Of a stretch of DNA of 64,000 nt, positions 9,089 through 17,500 are shown piece by piece. The stretch comes from Mangrovimonas sp. TPBH4 (GTDB lineage: Bacteria > Bacteroidota > Bacteroidia > Flavobacteriales > Flavobacteriaceae). The first letter of the stretch is position 1; the number at the start of each line of letters is the position of its first letter. The position numbers were made by a program, and so were the translations under genes. The stretch spans positions 1 through 64,000 of the forward strand of contig NZ_LBIO01000028.1 in the NCBI RefSeq assembly GCF_001280505.1, given 5' to 3'. The notes beneath the pieces were generated by a model, which worked only from the letters and a program-made list of their open reading frames with translations, did no database searches and was not told the DNA's origin.

Positions 9089-10015
9089 ATGGTATCCAGT
9101 TTTTTTAGCAAAGCAAAACCTATACATTTTGTGGTGGTAAGTACAGCACTGTGTATTGCTTTTGTAATGACAAAACTGTTCATGGTTCATGAGCCTTTTG
9201 GTATTTTGGACGTCTTTAAGCAAGTACTCCTTTTTGGTGTGTGCTTGTTCTCTATTTTTATATTCGATTTTTTATCAGGTAAGAACGATTTGACCAAAAA
9301 GAACAGTTTTAAAATCTTGTTTTTTACACTGTTCTTTATGATGTTGCCCCAAACGTTTTTGAATTCAAAAATTCTTCTAGCAAACCTCTTTATTCTGTTG
9401 GCTATGAGGCGCATTATTAGTTTGCGTTCTAAGAAGGACGTCAAAAAGAAGTTGTTTGATGGAGCCTTTTGGATTAGTTTGGCTACGCTTTTGTACTTCT
9501 GGTCTTCTCTATTTTATATTTTAATATTGGCAGCTTTGCTTTTGTATTCCATAGCTGATATCAAGGATTGGATTGTGCCTTTGGTGGCTGTAATTGCTGT
9601 GGCAATTATCGCTGGTGGGGTGTTGGTGTTGTTCAATACAGATTTGGCTAGCTATGTGGCTAATATGGACATGTCGGTAAGTTTTGATTTTTCAAGCCTG
9701 AATGCAACAAATATTATTGTTGCGGCTACTATGATGTTTTCCTGTTTTATTTGGGGATCGGTATACTATCTTAAGAATATTGCTTCAAAGGCTAAAAGCT
9801 ATAAGTCGGCTTATATATTGGTTTTTATTGCTACCATCATTGCTTTAACAATTCTAATTATCGCTCCAAAGAAGACGGGGGCTGAGTTTATTTTCCTGTT
9901 TGCACCCTTGTCCATTATCCTTTCTAACTATATGGATGTAGTAACCGAAAAATGGTTTAAGGAAGTGTTTATCTGGGTTTTAATATTGACGCCTGTTGTA
10001 GGTTTAATTCTGTAA
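9089..10015 (+). CDS. Integral membrane protein, DUF6427-like
   Basis: A 308-residue protein with about nine or ten membrane helices over its whole length and no large soluble domain. It resembles the flavobacterial family DUF6427, which sits beside purD and upp; no biochemical role is known. The ATG at 9089 is preferred over the in-frame TTG just before it. A hairpin with 7-bp arms (AATGTTG at 9031-9037, CAACATT at 9054-9060) lies in the leader. Its 3' end overlaps the converging upp gene by 12 bp. Confidence 0.7.
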   Translation: MVSSFFSKAKPIHFVVVSTALCIAFVMTKLFMVHEPFGILDVFKQVLLFGVCLFSIFIFDFLSGKNDLTKKNSFKILFFTLFFMMLPQTFLNSKILLANLFILLAMRRIISLRSKKDVKKKLFDGAFWISLATLLYFWSSLFYILILAALLLYSIADIKDWIVPLVAVIAVAIIAGGVLVLFNTDLASYVANMDMSVSFDFSSLNATNIIVAATMMFSCFIWGSVYYLKNIASKAKSYKSAYILVFIATIIALTILIIAPKKTGAEFIFLFAPLSIILSNYMDVVTEKWFKEVFIWVLILTPVVGLIL

Positions 10016-10663
10016 TTTCTGTCCAAAAGCCAAATCTCCCGCATCGCCTAATCCAGGTACTATATATCCATGACTGTTTAGCTGAGAATCAATGGCAGCA
10101 ATCCATAAATGTGTGTTTTTGGGGAAGTGTTTTGAGACGTAATCAACACCTTCTTTAGCGCCAATAACACTTACCAGATGTACTTCCTTAGGTGTTCCAA
10201 AAGGTTTTAAGGCCTCAAAAGTAGCGACCATGGATTGGCCTGTAGCTAACATGGGGTCAGCAAGTATCAATGTTTTGTTATTCAGGTCTGGGCATGCCAA
10301 ATATTCCACTATAATCTCGAAGCTTTCGGGGTGGGCTTTGTGATGTCTATAAGCAGAAATAAAGGCATTTTCAGATTGGTCAAAATAGTTTAAAAGGCCA
10401 TTGTGTAGTGGAACTCCAGCACGAAGCACGGAACACAAAACAATGTCATTACTAAGCAGATTGCTTGGGCAAGTTCCCAAAGGGGTGGTAATGGCTTTGG
10501 TTTCGTAGTCCAGAACTTTGCTCAATTCATATCCCAAAATCTCTCCAGTACGTTCAATATTACGTCTAAATCGCATTGGATCTTTTTGAACGTTTACATT
10601 CCTCATTTCGGCAATGAAACTGTTCAAAATGGAATTCTCTTTTGAAAAATCGTGAATTTGCAT
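10004..10663 (-). CDS. upp: Uracil phosphoribosyltransferase
   Basis: A 219-residue pyrimidine-salvage enzyme making UMP from uracil and PRPP. It has VLRAGVPLHNGLLNYF for the uracil-side loop, the PRPP-binding motif LILADPMLATGQSMVATFEAL (about residue 135) and the GLGDAGDLAFG C-terminal motif. The length and order are typical of the Bacteroidota form. It converges on the DUF6427-like gene with a 12-bp tail-to-tail overlap, leaving no room for a separate terminator. Confidence 0.95.
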   Translation of the reverse strand: MQIHDFSKENSILNSFIAEMRNVNVQKDPMRFRRNIERTGEILGYELSKVLDYETKAITTPLGTCPSNLLSNDIVLCSVLRAGVPLHNGLLNYFDQSENAFISAYRHHKAHPESFEIIVEYLACPDLNNKTLILADPMLATGQSMVATFEALKPFGTPKEVHLVSVIGAKEGVDYVSKHFPKNTHLWIAAIDSQLNSHGYIVPGLGDAGDLAFGQKLQN

Positions 10664-10790
10664 AAGGAAGGTATTTAGGTTTGTCTAGTAAATGTAGCTA
10701 TTTCCAAGCAAATAGTTGTTGAAAACAATGCAATGCTCTTATGTAGGAATTTCTGCAGCGTGTTTGGAATCGGGTTCTCTTAAAATTGCG

Positions 10791-10798
10791 TAACTTTG
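10791..10798 (+). promoter_or_regulatory. -7 box before the DUF4254 gene
   Basis: TAACTTTG fits TAnnTTTG and lies 18 bases before the ATG at 10817, giving a leader of roughly a dozen bases. No well-spaced -33 element is evident. Confidence 0.4.
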
Positions 10799-10816
10799 TG
10801 CCCTAAATTTAAGATC

Positions 10817-11425
10817 ATGTTTACAAGCAAAGCCAATAAAATTTTTCAAGAAGTAATTGAAAAATATCACGTTATAAATACAGTTGATCAACCTTTTAGC
10901 AATCCGTACGCTCAGGAAACGAACTTGATTGAACATTTGCTATACAGAAAATGCTGGATTGATACGGTTCAGTGGCACTATGAAGATATTATCCGTGATC
11001 CACAAATTGATCCGGTGGCAGCTTTGACCTTGAAACGTCAAATTGATGCTTCCAATCAGGACAGAACGGATATGGTAGAATACATCGATAGCTATTTTTT
11101 AGAGCAATACAAGGATGTGACGGCTAAAGCAGATGCGACTATTAATACCGAAAGCCCAGCTTGGGGAGTTGACCGTCTGTCTATTTTGGCTCTTAAGATT
11201 TACCATATGAACGAGGAGGCTACAAGAACAGATGCCACAGAAGCGCATAGAGAGGCTTGCCAAAAGAAATTGGACATTTTGTTGGAGCAACGTGTTGACC
11301 TTTCTACCGCTATCGATACTTTATTGGAAGATATTTCCAAAGGCGATAAGTACATGAAAGTGTACAAGCAAATGAAGATGTACAACGACGATGAGTTGAA
11401 CCCTGTGTTGCGTTCGCAAAAGTAG
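10817..11425 (+). CDS. DUF4254 family protein
   Basis: A 202-residue soluble, largely helical protein with no signal peptide. It resembles DUF4254, a Bacteroidota family often encoded next to heptosyltransferase-like GT9 genes, as it is here (29 bp upstream of one). Visible features are a His/Trp/Glu-rich start (LIEHLLYRKCWIDTVQWHYED) and the conserved-looking segment SPAWGVDRLSILALKIYHM. The catalytic role is unknown; the linkage suggests a part in LPS core or related glycan assembly. The start is the ATG at 10817 just after the promoter; the open frame before it lies in promoter sequence. Confidence 0.75.
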   Translation: MFTSKANKIFQEVIEKYHVINTVDQPFSNPYAQETNLIEHLLYRKCWIDTVQWHYEDIIRDPQIDPVAALTLKRQIDASNQDRTDMVEYIDSYFLEQYKDVTAKADATINTESPAWGVDRLSILALKIYHMNEEATRTDATEAHREACQKKLDILLEQRVDLSTAIDTLLEDISKGDKYMKVYKQMKMYNDDELNPVLRSQK

Positions 11426-11454
11426 AAGCTCATACATTCCGTTTGTTCACATAG

Positions 11455-12483
11455 ATGAAGTCTAAAAAAGCACCCAAACATATTTTGGTCATCCGTCTTT
11501 CGGCCATGGGAGATGTAGCGATGACCGTTCCTGTGTTAAGAGCCTTTGTGAAGCAATATCCCGATGTAAAACTTACTGTGCTTACACGCGGTTTTTTTGC
11601 ACCCTTTTTTAGAGGTGTTGACAATGTTGAGGTGTTTCCTGTAGATGTTAAAGGCAGACATAAAGGAATTTTTGGGCTGTTTAGATTGTCTAGGGAATTA
11701 AAGCAATTGGGCATCGATGCTATTGTTGATTTACACAATGTCCTGCGTTCCAAAATTCTGAGATTTTTCCTTTTGGGAACACCAACCAAGCAATTGGATA
11801 AAGGACGTTCTGAAAAGAAAGCCTTGGTAAGTGGTGAAGTGTTTCAACAATTGAAAACCACCCATGAACGCTATGCTGATGTGTTTAGAAACATGGGGTT
11901 TTCCATGGAGCTTTCCAATCCTAACTTTCCGGAAAGAACACCTTTAAATCCTAAGGTTTTGGAACTCTTGGGTGCAGACACCCAAAAATGGATTGGGATT
12001 GCACCTTTTGCTGCACATAAAGGAAAAATGTATCCTTTGGATTTGATGGAAGAGGTGATTCAAGCCTTGTCTAAAGATTATATGGTTATACTATTTGGTG
12101 GCGGTGCTTCGGAGATTGAACAATTACAGCGTATCCAGGATGCTCATAAAAATGTGGTAAGTATTGCGGGAAAACTCACTTTGGAAGAGGAGTTGGATGT
12201 GGTTTCCAATTTAGATGTAATGGTTTCTATGGACTCTGGGAATGGGCATATGGCAGCCATGTTGGGAGTGAAAACAATTAGCATTTGGGGAGTGACCCAT
12301 CCTTTTGCTGGTTTTGCGCCTTTCAATCAACCAGAAGACTATCTGTTGTTGGCAGACCGATCACAATTTCCTTTAATCCCAACATCTGTTTATGGGAACA
12401 AATATCCAGAAGCTTATGAAGAGGCGGCCAGTAGTATTTCGCCTCAAGAAGTGATACATAAAATAAAAGCGGTTACTCAGTAA
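11455..12483 (+). CDS. Glycosyltransferase family 9 (heptosyltransferase-like)
   Basis: A 342-residue GT-B enzyme like ADP-heptose:LPS heptosyltransferases. It opens with HILVIRLSAMGDVAMTVPVL, the GT9 N-terminal motif, has IDLHNVLRSKILRFF in the acceptor domain, and a C-terminal donor domain with IAPFAAHKGKMYPL, VILFGGG and the VSMDSGNGHMAAMLG motif. It should add a sugar to the LPS core at the cytoplasmic face of the inner membrane. The true donor in Flavobacteriaceae is uncertain. It follows DUF4254 closely. Its last codons form one arm of the terminator at 12465-12491. Confidence 0.9.
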   Translation: MKSKKAPKHILVIRLSAMGDVAMTVPVLRAFVKQYPDVKLTVLTRGFFAPFFRGVDNVEVFPVDVKGRHKGIFGLFRLSRELKQLGIDAIVDLHNVLRSKILRFFLLGTPTKQLDKGRSEKKALVSGEVFQQLKTTHERYADVFRNMGFSMELSNPNFPERTPLNPKVLELLGADTQKWIGIAPFAAHKGKMYPLDLMEEVIQALSKDYMVILFGGGASEIEQLQRIQDAHKNVVSIAGKLTLEEELDVVSNLDVMVSMDSGNGHMAAMLGVKTISIWGVTHPFAGFAPFNQPEDYLLLADRSQFPLIPTSVYGNKYPEAYEEAASSISPQEVIHKIKAVTQ

Positions 12484-12491
12484 CCGCTTTT
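12465..12491. terminator. Bidirectional terminator between GT9 and PaaE-like genes
   Basis: A perfect 11-bp stem (AAAAGCGGTTA / TAACCGCTTTT) with loop CTCAG, followed by a T-rich run and, on the other strand, preceded by A-rich sequence. The right arm begins with the TAA stop codon of the GT9 gene, so coding sequence and terminator overlap. It can serve both converging genes. Confidence 0.85.
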
Positions 12492-12496
12492 ATTTT

Positions 12497-13552
12497 TTAA
12501 ATATCGTCGTAATCGACTTTTATGGTAGGTGTGGTTGGCTGTGCCTGACAGGTCAATATCAAGCCTTCGGCAACCTCGTTATCGGTTAAAATATTATTTT
12601 GGCGCATGGTAGCTTCGCCTTCAGTGATACGGGCCAAACAGCTACTGCAAATACCTCCTTGACAGGAATAAGGGGCGTCGACATCTTCATCTAGAGCAGC
12701 TTCCAAAATGGTCTGTTTTTGGGACATTTCAAAGGTGGTTTCCTCTTCGTCAACCACGATTGTAATTTGTGTTTTACCACTCGCAACGGCTGTATCCACA
12801 ATTTCTGTAGGCTTTGCTGCTTTGAATAATTCATAGTGAATACGGTCTTCTGCAATGTCATGACCTGTAAGTACATCTTTTACAGTGTGGATCATGCCTT
12901 CTGGCCCACATAGATAGTATGCGTCTACTTCTACGTGCTTGTATTTGTTTTTCATCACGTAGTTTACGGTGCTCTTTTCGATACGTCCAAAAATAGCATC
13001 GTCCTCATCGGCTTGACTGAACACAAACTGAAGTGACAAGCGTTTGCTGTATTGGTGTTGCAGTTCCAATAATTCATCAAGGAACATAGTATCCTTTGTG
13101 GTCTTGTTACCATAAACCAAAATGATTTCACTATGGATTTCCTCTTCCAAAGCGCATTTTACAATACTCAAGATTGGGGTAATCCCACTTCCTGCAGCAA
13201 ATAAGGCTATGTTTTTGGTCTTTTTGTCATTCGGTTCGAATACAAAACGTCCTTTTGGAGGTGCCACGTCTAAAACATCTCCAGCTTTTAGTTCTTTGTT
13301 AGCATAAGAAGAAAACGTACCGTCTTCCACCTCTTTAACGGCTACTTTAAGCTCGCCACTTTTTGGAGACGAACAGATGGAATAGTCTCGTCGTATTTCA
13401 TTTCCGTCAATGGTGGTTTTTAGGGTGATGTATTGTCCTGCTTTAAAGGTGTATTCTGCTTTTAGGTCTTCGGGAACAATAAAACTTATGGCTACCGAGG
13501 CGTCTGTGACGCGCTGCACCTCTTTGATGGTGAGTTTATGAAATTGAGACAT
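12497..13552 (-). CDS. PaaE-like ferredoxin-type oxidoreductase (FAD / NADPH / 2Fe-2S)
   Basis: A 351-residue electron-transfer protein. It has an N-terminal FAD domain (RDYSICSSP, about residue 55), an NAD(P)-binding domain (AAGSGITPILSIVK near 115; YYLCGPEGMI near 215) and a C-terminal plant-type 2Fe-2S domain with CQGGICSSC and a fourth Cys in LILTCQAQ. This order matches PaaE, the reductase of phenylacetyl-CoA epoxidase, but no paaABCD genes are present, so it more likely serves as a general reductase for another oxygenase or desaturase. It is divergent from padR across a 115-bp region with a large dyad operator. Confidence 0.88.
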   Translation of the reverse strand: MSQFHKLTIKEVQRVTDASVAISFIVPEDLKAEYTFKAGQYITLKTTIDGNEIRRDYSICSSPKSGELKVAVKEVEDGTFSSYANKELKAGDVLDVAPPKGRFVFEPNDKKTKNIALFAAGSGITPILSIVKCALEEEIHSEIILVYGNKTTKDTMFLDELLELQHQYSKRLSLQFVFSQADEDDAIFGRIEKSTVNYVMKNKYKHVEVDAYYLCGPEGMIHTVKDVLTGHDIAEDRIHYELFKAAKPTEIVDTAVASGKTQITIVVDEEETTFEMSQKQTILEAALDEDVDAPYSCQGGICSSCLARITEGEATMRQNNILTDNEVAEGLILTCQAQPTTPTIKVDYDDI

Positions 13553-13611
13553 GAATTTTGTTTTTTACAAAAATAGTGAAGCCGCTACACTTTAAAATGT
13601 AATTCAACAAA

Positions 13612-13659
13612 AAATATATACCTATAAAACTTATGCATAAGAAATTTATGTATATATTT
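13612..13659. promoter_or_regulatory. Nested dyad operator overlapping the padR -7 box
   Basis: Two concentric inverted repeats share one centre (between 13635 and 13636). The inner is the perfect palindrome CTTATGCATAAG (13630-13641). The outer arms are AAATATATAC (13612-13621) and GTATATATTT (13650-13659), a perfect 10-bp match. The right outer arm covers TATATTTG (13653-13660), a consensus -7 box ending only seven bases before the padR ATG at 13668. PadR proteins commonly repress their own promoters through AT-rich dyads, so autoregulation is likely. The divergent PaaE-like gene may also respond. Confidence 0.6.
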
Positions 13660-13667
13660 GAAATGTT

Positions 13668-14006
13668 ATGAGCAATTCAAAATTATATAAAGGGAGTTTG
13701 ACCACCATCATTTTAAAATTGTTGAGTGAAAATGATAAGATGTATGGTTACGAAATAACCCAAAAGGTGAAGGAGTTGACCAATGGCGAACTTAAAATTA
13801 CCGAAGGAGCTTTGTATCCATCGCTTCATAAATTGGAAGCGGATGGTTTGTTGGATGTTGAGGTGGCAAAAGTGGACAACCGTATGCGAAAGTACTATAA
13901 GCTTACGGAGTCTGGCACTAAGGAAACAGCCAATAAATTATCGGAATTGGAAAACTACATTAAAACCATGCAGGCTTTGGTAAATCCTAAATTTAGTTTG
14001 GAGTAA
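13668..14006 (+). CDS. PadR family transcriptional regulator
   Basis: A 112-residue winged-helix repressor of the small PadR-s2 type. It shows the family pattern LYKGSLTTIILKLLSENDKMYGYEI, the recognition-helix region ITEGALYPSLHKLEADGLL, and the wing RKYYKLTESG, followed by a short dimerisation helix. It heads an operon with three membrane proteins and an ABC transporter; PadR proteins controlling adjacent exporters is a common layout. The -7 box sits so close to the ATG that the mRNA may be leaderless. Its stop shares TAATG with the next gene. Confidence 0.92.
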   Translation: MSNSKLYKGSLTTIILKLLSENDKMYGYEITQKVKELTNGELKITEGALYPSLHKLEADGLLDVEVAKVDNRMRKYYKLTESGTKETANKLSELENYIKTMQALVNPKFSLE

Positions 14007-14629
14007 TGGAAGTGTTATCTAAAGAAGAGATTCAGTTTATTGATACCTATCTGAAAACCTCCGATGTGCGCTTTGCAGATATCCGTATGGAAATGGTAGA
14101 CCATGTGGCTTCAGAGGTGGAGGTAAGAATGTCTGAAGATGGGATTGATTTTTACAACGCTTTTAAATGGTATATGGCCGAAAACAAATTGAGTCTGTTA
14201 AAACAGAACAGAAATTATTTGATGGAATCGGAGAAAAAACTGTTCAAGCAAATGTTGAGGAATCTGTATTCCTTGCAAGGCTCGTTGCTTGTAATTGTGG
14301 TGTTGGGGCTGGTAGGAATTCTTTTTGAATTTATGAGTTCTAAATATGTTCTAATGTTTCCCGTGTCGATATGCATATTGGCGATGACAGTTTATTTCGG
14401 TTTAACTAGAAAGACGCGTCTTCGATTCTCATCGTTGGAACGCGTTGGTTTTTACTTAATATTTTTACCTCAGTATATTGGTATTGCACTTAATTATTTT
14501 GTTGACGGGCCTTTGGGAGGTTATTCTTATATATTCGTTGTGCTAAGTGTTTTGATTCCAGTTTTATTACTTCAATTAGGGTTTCAGAACTTCCAGTTTT
14601 ACAAAAACAAATACCAGGCAATTTCATGA
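14006..14629 (+). CDS. PadR-associated membrane protein, paralogue 1
   Basis: A 207-residue protein with a soluble helical N-terminal domain (residues 1-75; motif FADIRMEMVDHVASEVEVRM) and four predicted membrane helices in the C-terminal half. The N-terminal part looks analogous to the HAAS/DUF1700 domains found beside PadR regulators: acidic, helical and joined to membrane segments. That is inference, not a proven match. It is translationally coupled to padR (TAATG) and to the next paralogue (ATGA). A 69-bp block (14120-14188) is identical to one in the next gene. Confidence 0.75.
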   Translation: MEVLSKEEIQFIDTYLKTSDVRFADIRMEMVDHVASEVEVRMSEDGIDFYNAFKWYMAENKLSLLKQNRNYLMESEKKLFKQMLRNLYSLQGSLLVIVVLGLVGILFEFMSSKYVLMFPVSICILAMTVYFGLTRKTRLRFSSLERVGFYLIFLPQYIGIALNYFVDGPLGGYSYIFVVLSVLIPVLLLQLGFQNFQFYKNKYQAIS

Positions 14630-15258
14630 AACCAACCTTATCAATAGAAGAAATACAATTTATAGACACCTATTTAAAGAATTCTGATGTGCGTTTTGCC
14701 GACATCCGGTTGGAAATGGTGGACCATGTGGCTTCAGAAATAGAGGTAAGAATGTCTGAAGATGGGATTGATTTTTACAACGCTTTTAAATGGTATATGG
14801 CCGAAAACAAAAAGAGCTTGATAAAGGAGGGTAGGAGATATTACCGAAGTGCTGATAAAAAATTATTGAAGCAACTTGCGAAAAATATTTGTTCTTGGCG
14901 AGGGGTGTTGGTTGTTTTGGGGAGTTACTTTTTAGTTAAAATAATGTGGGCGTTCAGTGGTTCAAATTATCTAAGGCATTTTCCCATTTTCTTGACAGTG
15001 TCTTTGCCATTATTGTATTTGATAGATTATAAGGTTTATAAACGTCGCTATTCTTATTTGGAAAGAATTGGTTTATATATTGTAATTTACTATCAAATTG
15101 CAAATCCATTTTTTCTTTCTTTTACTAGGTGTTTAGCTTGTGAAGGTGATATGGCAATATTTAAGATTTCCCTAGGGGTTGCAGTTCCTTTCTTGTTGCT
15201 TCAATTGGGCTTCCAGAATTATCAGTTTTATAAAAAGAAATACGAAACAATTTCATGA
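14626..15258 (+). CDS. PadR-associated membrane protein, paralogue 2
   Basis: A 210-residue tandem paralogue of the preceding gene. Residues 5-60 are nearly identical (EEIQFIDTYLK, SDVRFADIR, EMVDHVASE), while the four-helix membrane half has diverged strongly, keeping only the tail motif LLLQLGFQNxQFYKxKYxxIS. This pattern suggests an invariant soluble interface and variable membrane parts. It overlaps both neighbours by ATGA. No known function; a sensor or accessory of the downstream ABC exporter is possible. Confidence 0.72.
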   Translation: MKPTLSIEEIQFIDTYLKNSDVRFADIRLEMVDHVASEIEVRMSEDGIDFYNAFKWYMAENKKSLIKEGRRYYRSADKKLLKQLAKNICSWRGVLVVLGSYFLVKIMWAFSGSNYLRHFPIFLTVSLPLLYLIDYKVYKRRYSYLERIGLYIVIYYQIANPFFLSFTRCLACEGDMAIFKISLGVAVPFLLLQLGFQNYQFYKKKYETIS

Positions 15259-15962
15259 AACCAATCATTACAGAAGATAGAATCCAAGAGCTTTACGCTT
15301 TCACACGGAAGCACTTTGTTGAACACTACGACATACAAACTGAGTTGGTAGATCATTTGGCTAATGGCATTGAGGCGCAGTGGGAAGAACATCCCCAAAG
15401 AACATTTGAAGATGCTTTGCACATAGAGTTTAAAAAGTTTGGAGTCTTTGGCTTTCAGGATGTGGTGGAACAACGAACCAATGCCTTGACAAAATATTAT
15501 TGGAAAGAAGTATGGAAGCTGTTCAAACAGTATTTTAGGTTGCCTAAAATCATCATGACGATTGCTTTGGTGCTGATGCTTCAAATGCTGTTAAGGTTTT
15601 CTGCGTTTAGCAATATTATAGTTTTTGGCTTGGTTTGTTTAATGTTTTTATTACCTGCGGTTCAGATGTGTCGATTTAGGTTACAGGTTAAAAAGCGCTC
15701 CAAAATAAGTGGTAAACAATATTTGTTGGAGGATATTATTACTGGTCTGGGAACGGGAGGTATTATGTTTCAAATACCCTTACAGTTTTTGATTAATTTT
15801 AATAATCACAGTGAATTAAATGTTGATAATCCATGGGTGCTTTGGATTGTCTCTTCGTTTTTGGTGTTTTATGGTTTGGTGGCGTATTTGGTAGCGTTTT
15901 ATATTCCTAAGCATATGGAAGAAAACATGAAAAAAATGTACCCGGAATATGCTCTGGTGTAA
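15255..15962 (+). CDS. PadR-associated membrane protein, paralogue 3 (divergent)
   Basis: A 235-residue, more distant relative of the two preceding proteins. The N-terminal domain keeps the DIQTELVDHLANGIE motif and continues into an extended amphipathic helix (residues 40-80). Four membrane helices follow. It starts within the ATGA overlap at 15255 and is followed 48 bp later by the DUF5687 permease gene, so the whole set probably forms one transcript. The role is unknown. Confidence 0.7.
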   Translation: MKPIITEDRIQELYAFTRKHFVEHYDIQTELVDHLANGIEAQWEEHPQRTFEDALHIEFKKFGVFGFQDVVEQRTNALTKYYWKEVWKLFKQYFRLPKIIMTIALVLMLQMLLRFSAFSNIIVFGLVCLMFLLPAVQMCRFRLQVKKRSKISGKQYLLEDIITGLGTGGIMFQIPLQFLINFNNHSELNVDNPWVLWIVSSFLVFYGLVAYLVAFYIPKHMEENMKKMYPEYALV

Positions 15963-16010
15963 CATTTTAGGTATATTGGTTACTAATGAAGCGCTAACCC
16001 AATCAAATAG

Positions 16011-17489
16011 ATGCTAAAACATTTTGTTTCCCTAGAAATTAAATCTTTTTTCAGATCGGCGAGTTTTGGAAAAGGAATGGTGCTTAAAATATTCATGGTG
16101 CTTTTGGCATTGTGGATGGTTTTCGGGCTTTTAGTTACAGGCTTGGCATTATATCCAGGCTTAAAACAAATGTTTCCAGATCAGGATCCATTTGTAATCG
16201 TGAACAATTTTGTGTTTTATTGGTTTTTGATGGATCTGTTCCTTCGATTCTTTTTTCAAAAGTTGCCGGTTATGGCAGTGAAACCCTTATTGTTGTTGCC
16301 TGTCAAGCGGCGTCAAGTAGTCAACTATGTGTTGGGGAAATCGGCGTTGTCGTTTTTCAATTTTCTGCATTTGTTTATTGTAGTGCCTTTTGGGTTTATG
16401 TTGGTAAGAAGTGGGCATGACTTGGGTTCGGTAATTGTTTGGGGCTTTGCTTTATTGCTTTTGACCCTCATCGTGAATTTTTTAAATTTTATCGTTGAAA
16501 GCCTTTCTTCTGAAACCGAATTGTCATATCTACCAATATTGGTGCTGGTAGGAGGCTTGTTTGCCCTAAATTATTTCAATATTGTATCGATAAGCAGCCT
16601 TATGGCTTCATTTTTAACGGCGGTGGGATCTAATCCACTTTGGTTGGTAGTGCCGCTGTTGATTTTGGCTTTGGTGTATGCTTATAATTTTAAGCTGCTC
16701 AAAGCACAGTTGTATTTAGATCATTCTTTAAAAACCAAAGTGCAGCAGGTGGAGGCTTCAACGATGGCTTGGACCAGACATTTTGGAGATACCGCCCCCT
16801 TCATTCAAATGGATTTAAAGTTGATTTGGAGGAATAAACGTCCGCGTTCCTCGGTATTCATTTTGGTAATAGGTTTGTTGTATGGCTTGTTTTTCTACCC
16901 CAATCCAACTTATGCCAATATGCCTTGGTTCTATGCCTTTATCGGGATTTTTGTGACGGGAATCTTCCTTATTAATTTTGGACAGTTTATCCCTGCTTGG
17001 GATAGTGGTTATTACAAAATGTTGATGGCTCAAAATATTAAATACGAACAATATTTACGGTCTAAATATGTGTTGATGACGGCTAGTGTGATTATGCTGT
17101 TTGTATTGAGTATTCCTTACGTATATTTTGGATGGAAGATTTTGTTGGCACATTTTGCGGCTGCAGTTTACAATATAGGGGTTAACACACATGTCATTTT
17201 GTTTGGTGGTTCCTTCAACCGAAAGAAAATAGATTTAAACCAAAGGGCGGCATTTAATTACCAAGGAACGGGCGCTGTGCAGTGGATCATTGGAATTCCT
17301 CTTATGTTAATTCCTTTGGCTCTTTTTGGGCTGGTCTACGCTGTAGCCAATTTTGAAATAGCTTGTGCGGTGTTAATTGTGTTGGGCTTGATAGGAATTG
17401 TGTTCCACCAGAAATTAATGAGCCTGATTACTGAAAAATATTTAGAGTCGAAGTATAAAATGATTGACGCCTTTAGTCAAGACAGTTAA
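16011..17489 (+). CDS. DUF5687-like ABC transporter permease
   Basis: A 492-residue polytopic protein with about twelve membrane helices, resembling the Bacteroidota family DUF5687, which is paired with an ABC ATPase. Here the ATPase follows 11 bp downstream. The N-terminal soluble segment (LKHFVSLEIKSFFRSASFGKG) resembles the elbow helix of ABC-2-type exporters. The cargo is unknown. Being under a PadR regulator, it may export a toxic compound or lipid, which is inference. Confidence 0.78.
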   Translation: MLKHFVSLEIKSFFRSASFGKGMVLKIFMVLLALWMVFGLLVTGLALYPGLKQMFPDQDPFVIVNNFVFYWFLMDLFLRFFFQKLPVMAVKPLLLLPVKRRQVVNYVLGKSALSFFNFLHLFIVVPFGFMLVRSGHDLGSVIVWGFALLLLTLIVNFLNFIVESLSSETELSYLPILVLVGGLFALNYFNIVSISSLMASFLTAVGSNPLWLVVPLLILALVYAYNFKLLKAQLYLDHSLKTKVQQVEASTMAWTRHFGDTAPFIQMDLKLIWRNKRPRSSVFILVIGLLYGLFFYPNPTYANMPWFYAFIGIFVTGIFLINFGQFIPAWDSGYYKMLMAQNIKYEQYLRSKYVLMTASVIMLFVLSIPYVYFGWKILLAHFAAAVYNIGVNTHVILFGGSFNRKKIDLNQRAAFNYQGTGAVQWIIGIPLMLIPLALFGLVYAVANFEIACAVLIVLGLIGIVFHQKLMSLITEKYLESKYKMIDAFSQDS

Positions 17490-17500
17490 CATAAAGGATT

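Noticed and set aside
12497-13552. Phenylacetate degradation locus (PaaE)
   Set aside because: No paaABCD or ring-opening genes nearby; the domain order is shared by many reductases.
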